NCBI RefSeq assembly: GCF_000001735.4
Contig: NC_003071.7
Location: forward strand, 12,703,151-12,767,150
Direction of reading: 5' to 3'
Length of the DNA stretch: 64,000 nucleotides
Source of the DNA: Arabidopsis thaliana
Lineage: Eukaryota; Streptophyta; Magnoliopsida; Brassicales; Brassicaceae
The notes beneath the pieces are model-generated. The model had not been told where the DNA came from. It saw only the letters and a list, made by a program, of their open reading frames with translations, and made no database searches. This document shows positions 30,455 through 40,395 of the stretch, piece after piece. The translations under genes were made by a program, and so were the position numbers. Position 1 is the stretch's first letter. The number at the start of each line of letters is the position of its first letter.

Positions 30455-30690
30455 TCAACAGAAATAAAAATCCAAAATGATAATTTGTAATAAATCATTT
30501 TTTTTTTCTTAAATCTCTTTCTAATACATTAATGTATTAAATCTCTTTAGCATCTAATGTGTTTTTCTTCATCACTTACTCATATTTTCAATATTATCGA
30601 AAATATTATATATATTTTTTCTTCCAAAAAAATAATTGGTAAAAGAAATTCACTTTGATTAAATAAAGAAACTCACTTTGAAAATCCCAG
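30455..30690. repeat. Orphan KFB 5' flank right of the RING gene
   Basis: CAGAAATAAAAATCCAAAAT, ACATTAATGTATTAAAT, TTACTCATATTTTCAATATT and AATTGGTAAAAGAAATTCAC follow 21630-21850, the upstream flank of KFB copy 3, in the same order. Together with 28670-28945 it frames the site of a missing F-box/Kelch gene. Confidence 0.75.
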
Positions 30691-31259
30691 TTCCAATTTA
30701 GGGATTTGAATCCCTTTGCTTCTTCTTCTCTGGAATCGCCTCTCTTCCTTACGCGAATCCCTTCTACGTCATTAGCACAGCTCACTGTAAGCTTGCTTTC
30801 TTCATCTCCCTCTTGCTTTGAATCTCCACGCATCGAACCACTTCTTCTCAATCAAGGATACAATTCCAACAGTTTTGTCTTTTTTCTTTTTTCTCTCTCC
30901 GTCATCTCAAACGACGACGTTTCAATATTTTTGTTTTGATATTTTCCCTAGAATTTCGCACATTCCTAACTTCCCATACGACATACAACAAAATTCTCGC
31001 AAGTGAATATTCAATCTTGTATATTTATAACCTTTCGTTCCTGAAAGAGATCATATCTTATTTTTTTGTGAGGTTCCCTCCAAAGTTATGAGCGAACCAT
31101 GTCGTCTCAATCTTCTCTACAGTTGTAGTCGTCGTAACGTTTCAGAGACCATAGACACTGTATTGATGCTTTCTACACAAATCTCTAAAACATTCTTTAT
31201 GAGTTATTGTTATCTACTCTGTCTCATATGGTACGATTATTGTTATTCTTCTGTGTCAG

Positions 31260-33457
31260 ATAAAGAACATAATCGAGACATGTATCCGCAAGTACATGAG
31301 TCTGGAAGAAACAGTGGATTATCTGCAGGAAAATCACAAGATTAGTCACCATCTCACCAAACCAAGTATAAGTTATATAATCTCTTTTTCTGTTTTGAAT
31401 TGATTCTGTGCTTATTTATAAAAAATTCAGTTTTGTTTCTTTTATTAGTATGAGAGCAGCTTCAGAAAGAGAATGCAGATTTTTTCAACAAGTACCACTT
31501 AAAACGTGAATTAGCGCGTCAAATAAAATTGTTTAACAGTTTTCTTGGAAAGCAAGTTTCTCTGATGCTCGAGAATGGAGATCTTGATATTAGTACTGCA
31601 ACATGTACGTATAACACAAGGACTAAAATCTCTAAATAAAGTTCATTAGTTTTTTGAAAATTGGGTTTGTTCTGCTTTGTTTGATAACTCTTTGCATTAT
31701 GCAGCTGATAGGTCAGAGTTGAGCACTTTAAACATGCAATGTCGGAATTGGATGATACAAATGGTCTAACAGGTAAAGTCGAAAACTCGATTTCTTGCAC
31801 TTTTGACATGTAAGAATTCCCTTATGTTTCTCTCTTTTGTAGTAAACCAGTCGCAGAATCCTAATGATCAGCAATATCAATTTCATTCTTGTCGGTGGTC
31901 AACTACAACTAATCATATACCTTGTAAGAAAAGACTCAAACCTTTCTCTCCTTCTGAATATTGAGTTTGTAGGTCATGATTGCAGCTGGGCAAAAACTCG
32001 ATTATATCTTTCACTTTTGATTTCTAAAGCTTCCTTTGGTTTCTCTGTCTTGTAGTAAACCAGTTGCCGATTCCTAATGGTCAGCAAAATCATCTATGGT
32101 CTACACCAAATAATCATGCTTGTAAAGAAGAGACTCAATCTTTCTCTCTTAATCTATCATTTGTTTAACACTTCTAGTACTTGACAATTTTTTTATGAAT
32201 AACTCAACTTTCTTTCTCCATAGGTACCAATCTTGGAGCTTCTACCATTCCACCAGCAGCTAACGATCAATGGTTTCCTTATAAGGATCCTGCGTGTAAA
32301 GAAAACACTCAACCTTTCTCTCTTACTCTCTCATATGTTTATCACTTGTACTTCAGCACTATTATGAATGACTCAACTTTATTTCTCCATAGGTTCCAGT
32401 CTTGGAGCTCCTACCGTTCCACCAGAAGCTTATGGTCAATTGTTGCCATATACTGATCCTGCGTGTAAAGAAAACACTCAACCTTTATCGCTCATAGTTT
32501 AAACCCTTTTCACATCAAAGATTTTGAATGAATCACTCTTTCTTTTTTGCTCCATAGATTACTATCCAGTACTATATTCAACCGCTGCACCAGCAGCTAC
32601 TATTCAATGGCCGACATCTACTGATTTTGCTTGTAAATAATATACTTTATTAATCTTCCTTTCTCATTATATTGTTTTGTAACTCTTCTACTTAAGCATT
32701 TGTATGATTCATTCTCCTTTCTCTTTCCCTTAGATACTGGAGGTCCAACTCTTTCAAAAGCACCTACTGCGGCATTTGATCATTTTAGAGATGGTTTCGG
32801 AGAAGATATTGACAATAGCAGCCCAAATTTCCAGATCCTTTAGCAGCCGCACTACAAACGCTACCCGATGACATGCTACAAGAGCTATATCAACAATGCC
32901 AACGGCAATCGCAGCTTCAACAGAACTTCTCACTAGAAGAGCAGCAAAGACTTCAAAGTAAAGTAAACAACAACGGGCTTCAAGGAGTAGTAAGGCCACC
33001 CGAAAAGCCGCCACAAGACCTATATGGACAATGTCAACCGCAATCGCAGCTGCAACAGAACCTCTCAGTAGAAGAGCTGCAAAGACTTGAAGTTAAATAT
33101 CGAGCAAACAGCAACGAGCTGCAAGGAGTAATACCGCAGCAACAGCATCATCAGGAACAAGAAGCAATGCAGACACAAGGAGATCCACTGAATCGAATAC
33201 CTGTTCAATCTGAAGCTTCAAACCATTCAGATAGTGGTAAGTAGCAACACCCCTTTCCAACACTACAAATTTCTTTTGTCATCTCTTATCTTACTTGTTC
33301 TCTCTTTTCACTTATGTGTTAGCACACTAACAATGGCTCAAAACCAGCATGGTCTCCAAAAGGCAACATGAATGACGTGGTCTCTGAAAGAGAGGAGCAA
33401 TATCAGAGAGAGGAGCAAATCATTAACAGAGTTTTTATATATCGTAGACAGTTTTAA
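31260..33457 (+). CDS. Unrecognised multi-exon gene with tandem symmetric exons and a Gln-rich end; possibly decayed
   Basis: I do not recognise the family. An exon near 31260-31364 reads IETCIRKYMSLEETVDYLQE and onward; one near 31452-31603 reads EQLQKENADFFNKYHLKREL and continues FLGKQVSLMLENGDLDIS; a third near 31714 reads VRVEHFKHAMSELDD. The charged heptad-like pattern suggests a coiled coil, as in the K-like region of MADS proteins, but I see no MADS domain. Five similar exons of 66-81 nt follow, all phase 1 (see the repeat entry), then an exon at 32735 whose frame closes at FQIL. A Gln-rich segment (about 32840-33243, reading PDDMLQELYQQ and on) continues in a shifted frame, and a last stretch ends YRRQF at 33457. 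The frame conflict near 32830 suggests either an unrecognised splice or decay. Roughly the AT2G29850 position. Confidence 0.4.
31843..32640 (+). repeat. Five tandem phase-1 exons with similar introns
   Basis: Exons begin after AG at about 31843, 32056, 32223, 32394 and 32558, with lengths 81, 66, 72, 72 and 75 nt. Each ends in a T before GTAA(A/G). Translations include NQLPIPNGQQNHLWSTP, NLGASTIPPAANDQWF, SSLGAPTVPPEAYGQLL and YYPVLYSTAAPAATIQW. Introns share ACTCAACCTTTCTCTCTTA and a TTTCTCCATAG acceptor. Because all are phase 1 at both ends, any number can be joined without breaking frame. Confidence 0.75.
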
Positions 33458-33479
33458 TCACTAACAGAGTTTTTAAAGT

Positions 33480-34040
33480 GAGTCTTTTAAAAATGAGAAC
33501 AGAGTTTTCTTTTTTGGTATACGTTACGTTCTATATAGATAACTTCAGCCTTGATCAGGACTTTGTATTTCCACACTTTCATATCATATATCGTAGACAG
33601 TTACCCACAAAATCAAAACCATCTGTTAAGTTAATCACTCTATTTACTTCATATCTAAACCAATATTTCATAATGTTGCTCATATAGTAGAGGCAGGTTA
33701 GGTTCATTAGTTAGTATAAAGTGTAGATTAATCAGCTTACTTACACAAGAGTTATATATCTAAAAGCACAATGGAAGAAGTTGAGACCATATACGTAGTG
33801 CAAGAAAACCCAAAAGACTAAAGATGCATTTCAACAAGTCTCGTAAGCATTTTTGTATAAAAGGGTAAAAGAGTGGCCAACTCCACACAAGGCTAATTCT
33901 GTTAAGAGTATTCACATTTTTGCATAAAGATTAAGAAGAACGAATTACTCTTTAAGGTGTCAGATATAACAACTTCTGCACCACTTTTACTTCATATCAA
34001 CAAGCTGCTAAAACAGTAGATAAAAGATCCTTCACCTGCA
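33480..34040. repeat. KFB inter-gene and 3' flank repeat
   Basis: 33480-33650 (GAGTCTTTTAAAAATGAGAA, ATCAGGACTTTGTA, TTCCACACTTTCATAT) repeats 26888-27060. 33665-34040 is the 3' flank copy belonging to KFB copy 7, including a 3'-UTR intron outline at 34036-34137. Confidence 0.75.
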
Positions 34041-34151
34041 AGATCGTGAAAGTCTAACTAAGACTTGAGGCTAAAGAAAATATACGAAACATCATAATAA
34101 TTCACATCAATAGTCCAAACTCATCAAAAAAACATACCTGCAAGCGTGTCA

Positions 34152-35238
34152 TCAAACCATAACAGTTCGACAAAGCTTAATGGAAGGCAACATGATCACG
34201 TTTCTAAACACACGCGAGACTGATTCAACCACCCCCCAAATATGACCTCCGGGACGTGTCTCCAACGCAATCTCTATGCACCAAATAACCACCAAGAAGA
34301 ATAGCCGCTCAAAATCACCAACTTCCCACCAAAATTCGCCATCTTAGATCCATAAAAACTGAGAACGGGCAAATCAATCATAAATATACCAAACACAGGT
34401 CTCCAAACCAATTCATTCGGATTATATACCACTATCGGATGTCCAAAAGAACACGTAGGATCAAGTGTATACAACAAATCTCCGACCACACAAGAAGACG
34501 AGCCCCAAAATCTCATCAACTGACATATAACTCCCAATGACTGCCATAAACCTTGTCTTGGTTCGTAAGCAAAAACACGCCCAAGATCCTGCCCTGCATC
34601 ACCGCATATGTAACAAACAATCCATTCTCACTAGCCTCGTTAGGGCATTGAGTAGGCACAGTTTCCCAGCTCTCAGTTGTCACATCAAACACTTCAACCC
34701 AATCAGCATCTTGTTTCTTGCGTCCTCCGATCACATAAATCCTTCCGTCAATTACTCCGGGGGTTGCATGGTAACGAGCTCTTTGCATATCCTGGAGATA
34801 GTGCCACGTATGGAATCTGCAGTCGATGATAATCACAGTAGATACGGGTTGATAATTGTAACCACCCATTACGTAGATCTTGTATCCGATTGTGACAACA
34901 GCTGCTCCAGGAAACATATGAGGAAGTGAATTGAGTCTGCGTAATTGTAATGGGATGTTGCTCCGACGAAGAATGAACCACCTTGGGGTAGTATACGGTG
35001 TGCATCCGATGAAGGCATAAAGAACCGGTTCCTTAAAACCGAGGCCCGAGCGAGTTACGAAGAGTTGCTGCGAAGTGATTACGTGACGAAAGGCTCTGGA
35101 GAGGAGAGATAGCGACGGGTAATAACATCTTGGGATGGGTGCAACAATGCTTTCGATGAGTTCTTCTGGAAGTTCTTGAGGATTCATGTTTGGATCGTCG
35201 CCATTAGAGCCGCCGGGAATTTCAGAGAGTAGAACCAT
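34152..35238 (-). pseudogene. Decayed F-box/Kelch gene (KFB array copy 7)
   Basis: Probably AT2G29860. The ATG at 35238 opens MVLLSEIPGGSNGDDPNMNP. An intact F-box (LPEELIESIVAPIPRCYYP, LSLLSRAFRHVITSQQL) and two Kelch motifs (GAAVVTIGYKIYVMGG, GVIDGRIYVIGGRKKQ) follow. After TYAVMQGRI (about 34590) the frame is lost: compared with copies 5 and 6 about 11-14 bases are missing there. The Kelch frame resumes in another register (about 34274-34540, with [15 protein letters not shown]), then shifts again after GYSS. The original stop equivalent is at 34152. As it stands it can encode only the F-box plus two Kelch motifs (about 240 residues), possibly still expressed as a truncated protein. Confidence 0.8.
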
Positions 35239-35314
35239 CGCAGCGTGTGACGTTAGTAGCAGCGAATTAACTGAAAAAGAGACTAATTCGATATTTGTGA
35301 ACAATGTATTTATA
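35239..35314 (-). promoter_or_regulatory. KFB copy 7 core promoter and leader
   Basis: TGACGTTA at 35248-35255 and TATAAATA (minus strand) at 35307-35314 remain intact upstream of a decayed coding region, so transcription may persist. Confidence 0.5.
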
Positions 35315-35531
35315 AGGAAACCAATATGTCATTTCACTAGCTAGGTCTCTTTCATTGCACGCAACGCATTCAGAAACTTCATTTCAAAAAAAGGTTTATT
35401 ATTAATTTTTTATTCCAAAGATAATTTGTATTAAATCATTTTTCTTCTTCTTAAGTCTCATTATACATTATTTTTTCTTTCTGTAAAGTGCTTTTCTTAC
35501 TTTTTTTTTCACGTTTTAAGAAGAAGTGTCC

Positions 35532-37134
35532 AGGGAAATATATATAGTAAGATTTGCTTAGATTGACTCAACTCTTAACATAAATAATTTAAATGACACA
35601 CGTTTGGTTTCAAAAACTGTAGTAACCCATATCTTTGGTAAAAAGACGAAATAACCTTAATGATTAATTGTAATCAAATTAAAACAAAAAATAAAAAATA
35701 AAACAAATCTTTTATATTTTAAAGCACAAGTCACTCCACCAATAAAATTTTGACAAATCAGCAAAACCAAATTATTTTTCAACAGAATTATAAAATCAAA
35801 AAAGAAATCTTGGATAAAAAAGAAAACCAAAACTTATATTACATAATTAAAACAAAAACGAAAATCCAGTTATCGTGAGAACAAACTTTTTTTAAAATAA
35901 TAATTTTGAACAAAATTTAGATAAAGAAGAATCTTCTTCACATATTTCGTTTTTGATTTTAAAAATACTAAAGAAAAACAATTTAATTTTGATATTGCAT
36001 ATTATAAATTGACTTGTTTTAGCTTACCAATAATATTTTGACATGTATCAATTCACAAATAATTGATTTGATGGTAGGAATAGAAGAAGAAAAAAAACGG
36101 TTATGAAAACCCTTGGAGAATTTATCATGACTAATAAAATTCATTAAAATTCAAATATGACAATATTATGTAAAAATCTGCCGACATTAATAAAAGTCTG
36201 TCGTGACGTTATGAAAATTTCTTTTTCAAAAAAAAAAAAAATCCAGTCAAACCGGATTTAACATACAATCAGACCGGAAATAATTTAATTGAGGGCTAGC
36301 TAATAAATCTCATATAACAAAAAATTTCGAAATTTTAAAAATAAATCTGCCAAAAAAAGTCTGTTATTACTAAAAAGGTTATTCTAGTCATAAACAAATC
36401 GGCCATAACATTGACATGAGTAAATCTGTTATGCTTTGACACTGAAAAACAAAACTGTCATCACTAAAAACAAATCTGTTATCACTATGTGACTGTGTAG
36501 TAATTTTATTTTTTAACAAAAATCTGTTGTAAAACACCAGATTTGTTAACAAGTTAATTAAATCTGTGATTACACAAAACAACTCTGTCATGCCTATATA
36601 ACATTTTTCGAGGTTAACAAATCTGTTATAACACAACAGATTTTTGGGTGCAAATAGAAAATCTGTTGCCACCATAAAGAAAAATCTGTGGTCCGGAAAA
36701 CAAATCAGTGACAGATTTGGTTTCAACATTCTTACTTTTGAAATTTAAATAAAATCTGTGGAGATTATATGAAACAAATCAGTCATAGTTAAAAAATCTG
36801 CGAAAAAAAAAAAATCTGGCGTAACATAACACAGTAAAGTCTGTGGTACAAAACAAGTCTGTTGTAAAAAATCTGTGGTTGACCAACAAATCTGTGATCG
36901 ATAACAAATCCGTCGCAACAAGAGCCACAGATTTACCAAAAACGACGATGGCATTTTCGTAAATAAATGTGGTTTTATTGCCTTGCTGGAATTAAATAGT
37001 AATGGCATTTCTGTAATATTGTTTTTCTCTGCAAAGGAAAACAAGGATAATTTAGGTATAATTATTACTCAAATAACTCATATTTTTAGCATCCCTTTGG
37101 GGTCATTATGTATAAAATATGGGTTACTCTAATA
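35532..37134. mobile_element. Probable non-autonomous Mutator-like element
   Basis: The outer parts mirror each other: GGGAAATATATATAGTAA near 35537 and (in reverse) GGGAAATTTATTAGAGTAAC near 37130. Further in are AACCCATATCTTTGG near 35626 and, reversed, AACCCATATTTTATACAT near 37124. Inner ends include GGCATTTTCGTAAATAA near 36951, a pattern common in Arabidopsis MULE termini. There is no transposase frame. The element splits the KFB upstream flank, which resumes around 37110-37470. No clean 9-bp target duplication is visible, so boundaries and superfamily are tentative. Confidence 0.45.
36170..36935. repeat. ~28 copies of a degenerate AAATCTGT-type motif, both orientations
   Basis: The motif reads about AAATCTGTNRTNAC, with variants such as AAATCAGT and AGTCTGT, every 15-50 bases. 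Examples are near 36422, 36472, 36523, 36560, 36618, 36659, 36682, 36750, 36870 and 36887. Inverted copies (ACAGATTT-like) lie near 36537, 36634, 36709 and 36926. It is not an ordered tandem array: unit spacing varies, as in transposon subterminal regions. The minus-strand open frames here (36388-36729 and 36745-37044) are by-products of the repeat (recurring VITDL-like translations). Confidence 0.75.
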
Positions 37135-37529
37135 AATTTCCCATATATATATAATTTCTCCAAAACAAGGTGGTCAAAGAAATTTACTCTAACATTTGCA
37201 TATATATATATATATATTTTTTATTTTTTTGCTTAAACAATATCAGCAAAAACATTTTTCTTTTCTCTTTTATGTAACATTGGTTTCTAATTTTTCTTTT
37301 CTTGTCTTTTACGTTTTCTCACAAAAAAAAAATCACCGATATATATATATTGAGTCAGACGACGTCTCTACTCAAGTGTTATTAACAAATCTTTTTCTTG
37401 TTCTACTCAGAAACCAAAACTATCTTTTATCTGCAATTGGAAGTGCTTTGTTAAATTTATGACTTTGAGAGAACGTTTAACCCTTTTTTTCTTTCCAACT
37501 CAGTTCGTTAACCAAAATATGTATACTTA

Positions 37530-37815
37530 GGGGGGGGGGGTATTGGATGAAGGAAATTAATAGAATCAAACAGAATTTCAATTCTAGTGTTATTCATTTT
37601 GACGTTTTGTAGATTCTATTAAATTCTTGTGTTATTGAAATAAGTATTTGTAACCATTCTCTTAAAATACTTTTAATTCTAGTGTTATTCAACTTGTTGA
37701 ATTCTTAATTCTATTAAATTCAAGTGTTATTCAATGTTATGTAAAATTTTATGACATTATTATTTGACAAGAATTTAATAGAAAAACTAGTGTAAAATCT
37801 ATAGAACCAATTATG
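37530..37815. mobile_element. MITE remnant with a G-run terminus
   Basis: Starts with eleven G followed by TATTGGATG directly after TTA (37527-37529), resembling the GGGGGTGTTATTGGT terminus at 5979. Internal AATTCTAGTGTTATTCA and TCAAGTGTTATTCAATG recur. The right end fades near GAACCAATTATGAG. Probably the same MITE family as at 5.6-5.98 kb. The G-run may be slippage-prone. Confidence 0.4.
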
Positions 37816-38041
37816 AGCTTTTATGTTATGATTTCGATGGAAAACAAATAGGACGTACGAACTTCAAAAAGTTCTTCTTCTCATTAGCCGAGTCTCTCTT
37901 TCCATCTGACGGGATTGATCGAGAATCAACCACAGTGTTGTCATGACTTTCACGTCTCCTGACAGAGAAGGAACATAACTGTTCAAGTCATCGGATCAAC
38001 CTTGGCATATGCGACTCTGCGTCTTCTGTTTAATCTGAACA

Positions 38042-38641
38042 ATGATGTGTGCAGCAAGAAACACGATGTCTTCCTCGGGGTCATCTCCTTCTGGGTCTGA
38101 TCTTCAAGCATTCGTGATGGAGTTCATCATTACCGGCTTCCTCATGTTAGTCGTCTGTGCCGTCACAACCACCAAGAGAACTGTTGGCGATCAACAACCA
38201 AAAACACTTCATGATCAGAGGATATATAAATTTCAATCTTAACATTTATCAATCTTGCAGACAGAGGAACTAGAGGGGCTAATCATTGGGGCAACCGTCA
38301 CACTGAATGTTATCTTTGTTGGGTAAGTTTCGCATTTCCCCCTCAATCTCTGCAAGTTAAAATTCTTCAATGGTAAGAATCTTTGTGGCTAACCAATGGG
38401 ACAATCCAAACTTTCATTTTACAGAGAGGTATCAGGAGCATCGATGAATCCAGCAAGAAGCATAGGACCTGCACTTGTGTGGGGATGTTACAAAGGGATT
38501 TGGATATACTTGCTGGCTCCAACACTTGGTGCCGTCTCTCGGGCCTTGATTCATAAAATGTTACCGTCAATACCAAACGCAGAGCCTAAGTTCTCCAAGA
38601 CAGGATCTTCTCATAAACGAGTTTCCGATCTTCCTCTGTGA
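38042..38641 (+). CDS. Truncated NIP-type aquaporin gene (C-terminal half only)
   Basis: Three exons (38042-38182, 38261-38322, 38425-38641) give 139 residues, probably AT2G29870. The sequence is the C-terminal part of a nodulin-26-like intrinsic protein close to NIP2;1: [40 protein letters not shown], then [20 protein letters not shown] with the second NPA motif, and a tail ending [10 protein letters not shown]. Helices 1-3 and the first NPA are absent. Upstream, 37979-38068 still reads VQVIGSTLAYATLRLL and [11 protein letters not shown] in a different frame, so one frameshift separates the relic from the open frame and the ATG at 38042 is an opportunistic start. A working channel is not possible from this piece alone. 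Confidence 0.75.
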
Positions 38642-39385
38642 TGACGTAGATCAATCTTTAAGGTCAATCCTCCTTGCATCTTCAAATCTGTTCGTTGCTC
38701 TCATTGTAATGCCACGCAAAGGCCTTTCCTGAAATTACACGATCCATTTCCTTTTCTAAATGGATACGAAGAGTGTTTACACGATCACCTGAGACATTGC
38801 TTCCACTTCTTAACCATTCTTCAAGGAGGAAACTATCGTTAGCTTTTCTCGCCATCTTTAATACAACTAATTCAGTAATTTCTCATCAATGTATAATTGC
38901 ACGACAGATTATTCCACGTCTGGTTGGTCTTGGAATAAAATTAACTATGGGTTTTATTTATGAAACGTATCACTTGCTCAAAATAGGGGACCTCAAAATT
39001 TTATTTTGCACGTATCCGTGCTCTAATTTTATTCCACTTCTAATTTCACGACAGATTATTCTTTGTGGATATGCTCCTATTTTGTTAGAAAAAAATGTTG
39101 TTGCTAGATTTTAGATACTTTTGAAATGTTGTTAGATAAATTATTGTCTATCGTAAAATCCCAAAAAAGTAGTATTATATACTTACTTCTCCTATATAAT
39201 ATTTGTGATCATTTCACTTCTCAAAAAGAAAAACAAAGATCATCTCCTAAAACCAGTTTGAAGAAAAACCATAATCATCCTTCGTAAGTTTCTCGTATGC
39301 ATTTTTATATAATAATCTACACTACAATTTCTCTTGATCCATATGAAAGATTTCTTTATGTTTTTATTTTCTTTTTTTCTTTAGA
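38642..39385. other. Intergenic region between NIP relic and Myb/SANT-like gene
   Basis: AT-rich non-coding DNA. GCACGACAGATTATTC near 38902 recurs as CACGACAGATTATTC near 39048, a small direct repeat. No gene seen; the 113-codon open frame at 38773-39114 lacks any recognisable feature. Confidence 0.5.
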
Positions 39386-40395
39386 ATGGAATCAGGAGAC
39401 CAGGCAGGAGAGACGTCAAAAAAGAAAAAGAAAGGCCCATATATGTCATGGTCAGATCAAGAATGTTATGAGTTAACGGCTATATTAGTTGATGCTATCA
39501 AACGAGGCTGGCGTGACAAAAATGGTACCATAAGCAAAACTACGGTAGAGAGAAAAATACTACCTCTTCTAAATAAAAAGTTTAAATGTAATAAGACTTA
39601 CACAAATTATTTAAGTCGAATGAAGTCTATGAAAAAGGAGTATTCTGTGTATGCTGCACTTTTTTGGTTTAGTTCTGGTTTTGGATGGGATCCCATCACA
39701 AAACAATTTACAGCTCCAGATGATGTGTGGGCAGCCTATTTGATGGTAACTCTCTTTTGGTTAACTTCACCAAATTTAGATATTTTCTGTCATTATTGAT
39801 AACTAATAAATATATAATATTTTCTCAGGGGCATCCAAATCATCATCACATGCGAACCAGCACTTTCGAAGATTTTGAGGATTTGCAACTGATTTTCGAA
39901 AGTGCTATAGCAAAGGGAAACAACGCGTTTGGACTTGGTGGTGATTCAAATGCTGAAACTTTTGAAGAAGAAGATGATCTTCAAGCAGGGGATAATGTGA
40001 ACCATATGGAGATTAATGACGACGAGGTAAATGAAACACTTCCTAAAGAAAAGCTGCCTACTAGGAAAAGATCTAAAACTAATCGTAACGGAGATCGGTC
40101 AGATTCAATAAATCATGGTGAGTCTTCAGAGAAGGTGCTATCTGAAATGATTGGAGTTGGCACTAACATCATAAATCTTATTCAACAAAGAGAAGAAAGA
40201 CATCAAAGAGAAGTTGAGTTTAGGGAAACTGAGAAAAAAAAGAACAATGTTTGGGATGCTATCAAGGAGATCCCGGATCTGGAAGATCACATCCGCTATG
40301 ATGCAGTGACCAAGATCCACACATTGAATTTGAAAGACGTATTTGTGAGCATGTCTGTTGAAGAACGCTTGGGTTGGATTCGTCGTAACACTTAA
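39386..40395 (+). CDS. Myb/SANT-like DNA-binding domain protein
   Basis: Two exons, 39386-39745 and 39829-40395, joined in frame (GT at 39746, AG at 39828), giving 308 residues; probably AT2G29880. Residues about 15-110 form a Myb/SANT-like domain of the type paired with PIF/Harbinger transposases (MSWSDQECYELTAILVDAIK, ERKILPLLNKKFKCNKTYTN, VWAAYLM then GHPNHHHMRTSTFEDFEDLQ). Then come an acidic stretch, a basic nuclear-signal-like segment (PTRKRSKTNRN), a charged helix (IINLIQQREERHQREVEFRE) and a conserved end (LEDHIRYDAVTKIHTL). The 39-residue read-through of the intron ends in a stop, so splicing is required. Likely a nuclear protein of the domesticated-Harbinger Myb group; specific role unknown. 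Confidence 0.85.

Noticed and set aside
36388-37044. Minus-strand 113- and 99-codon frames in the AAATCTGT block
   Set aside because: Generated by the short repeat itself; translations are repetitive and have no protein character.
38773-39114. 113-codon frame after the NIP relic
   Set aside because: No recognisable feature, AT-rich, and includes a small direct repeat.
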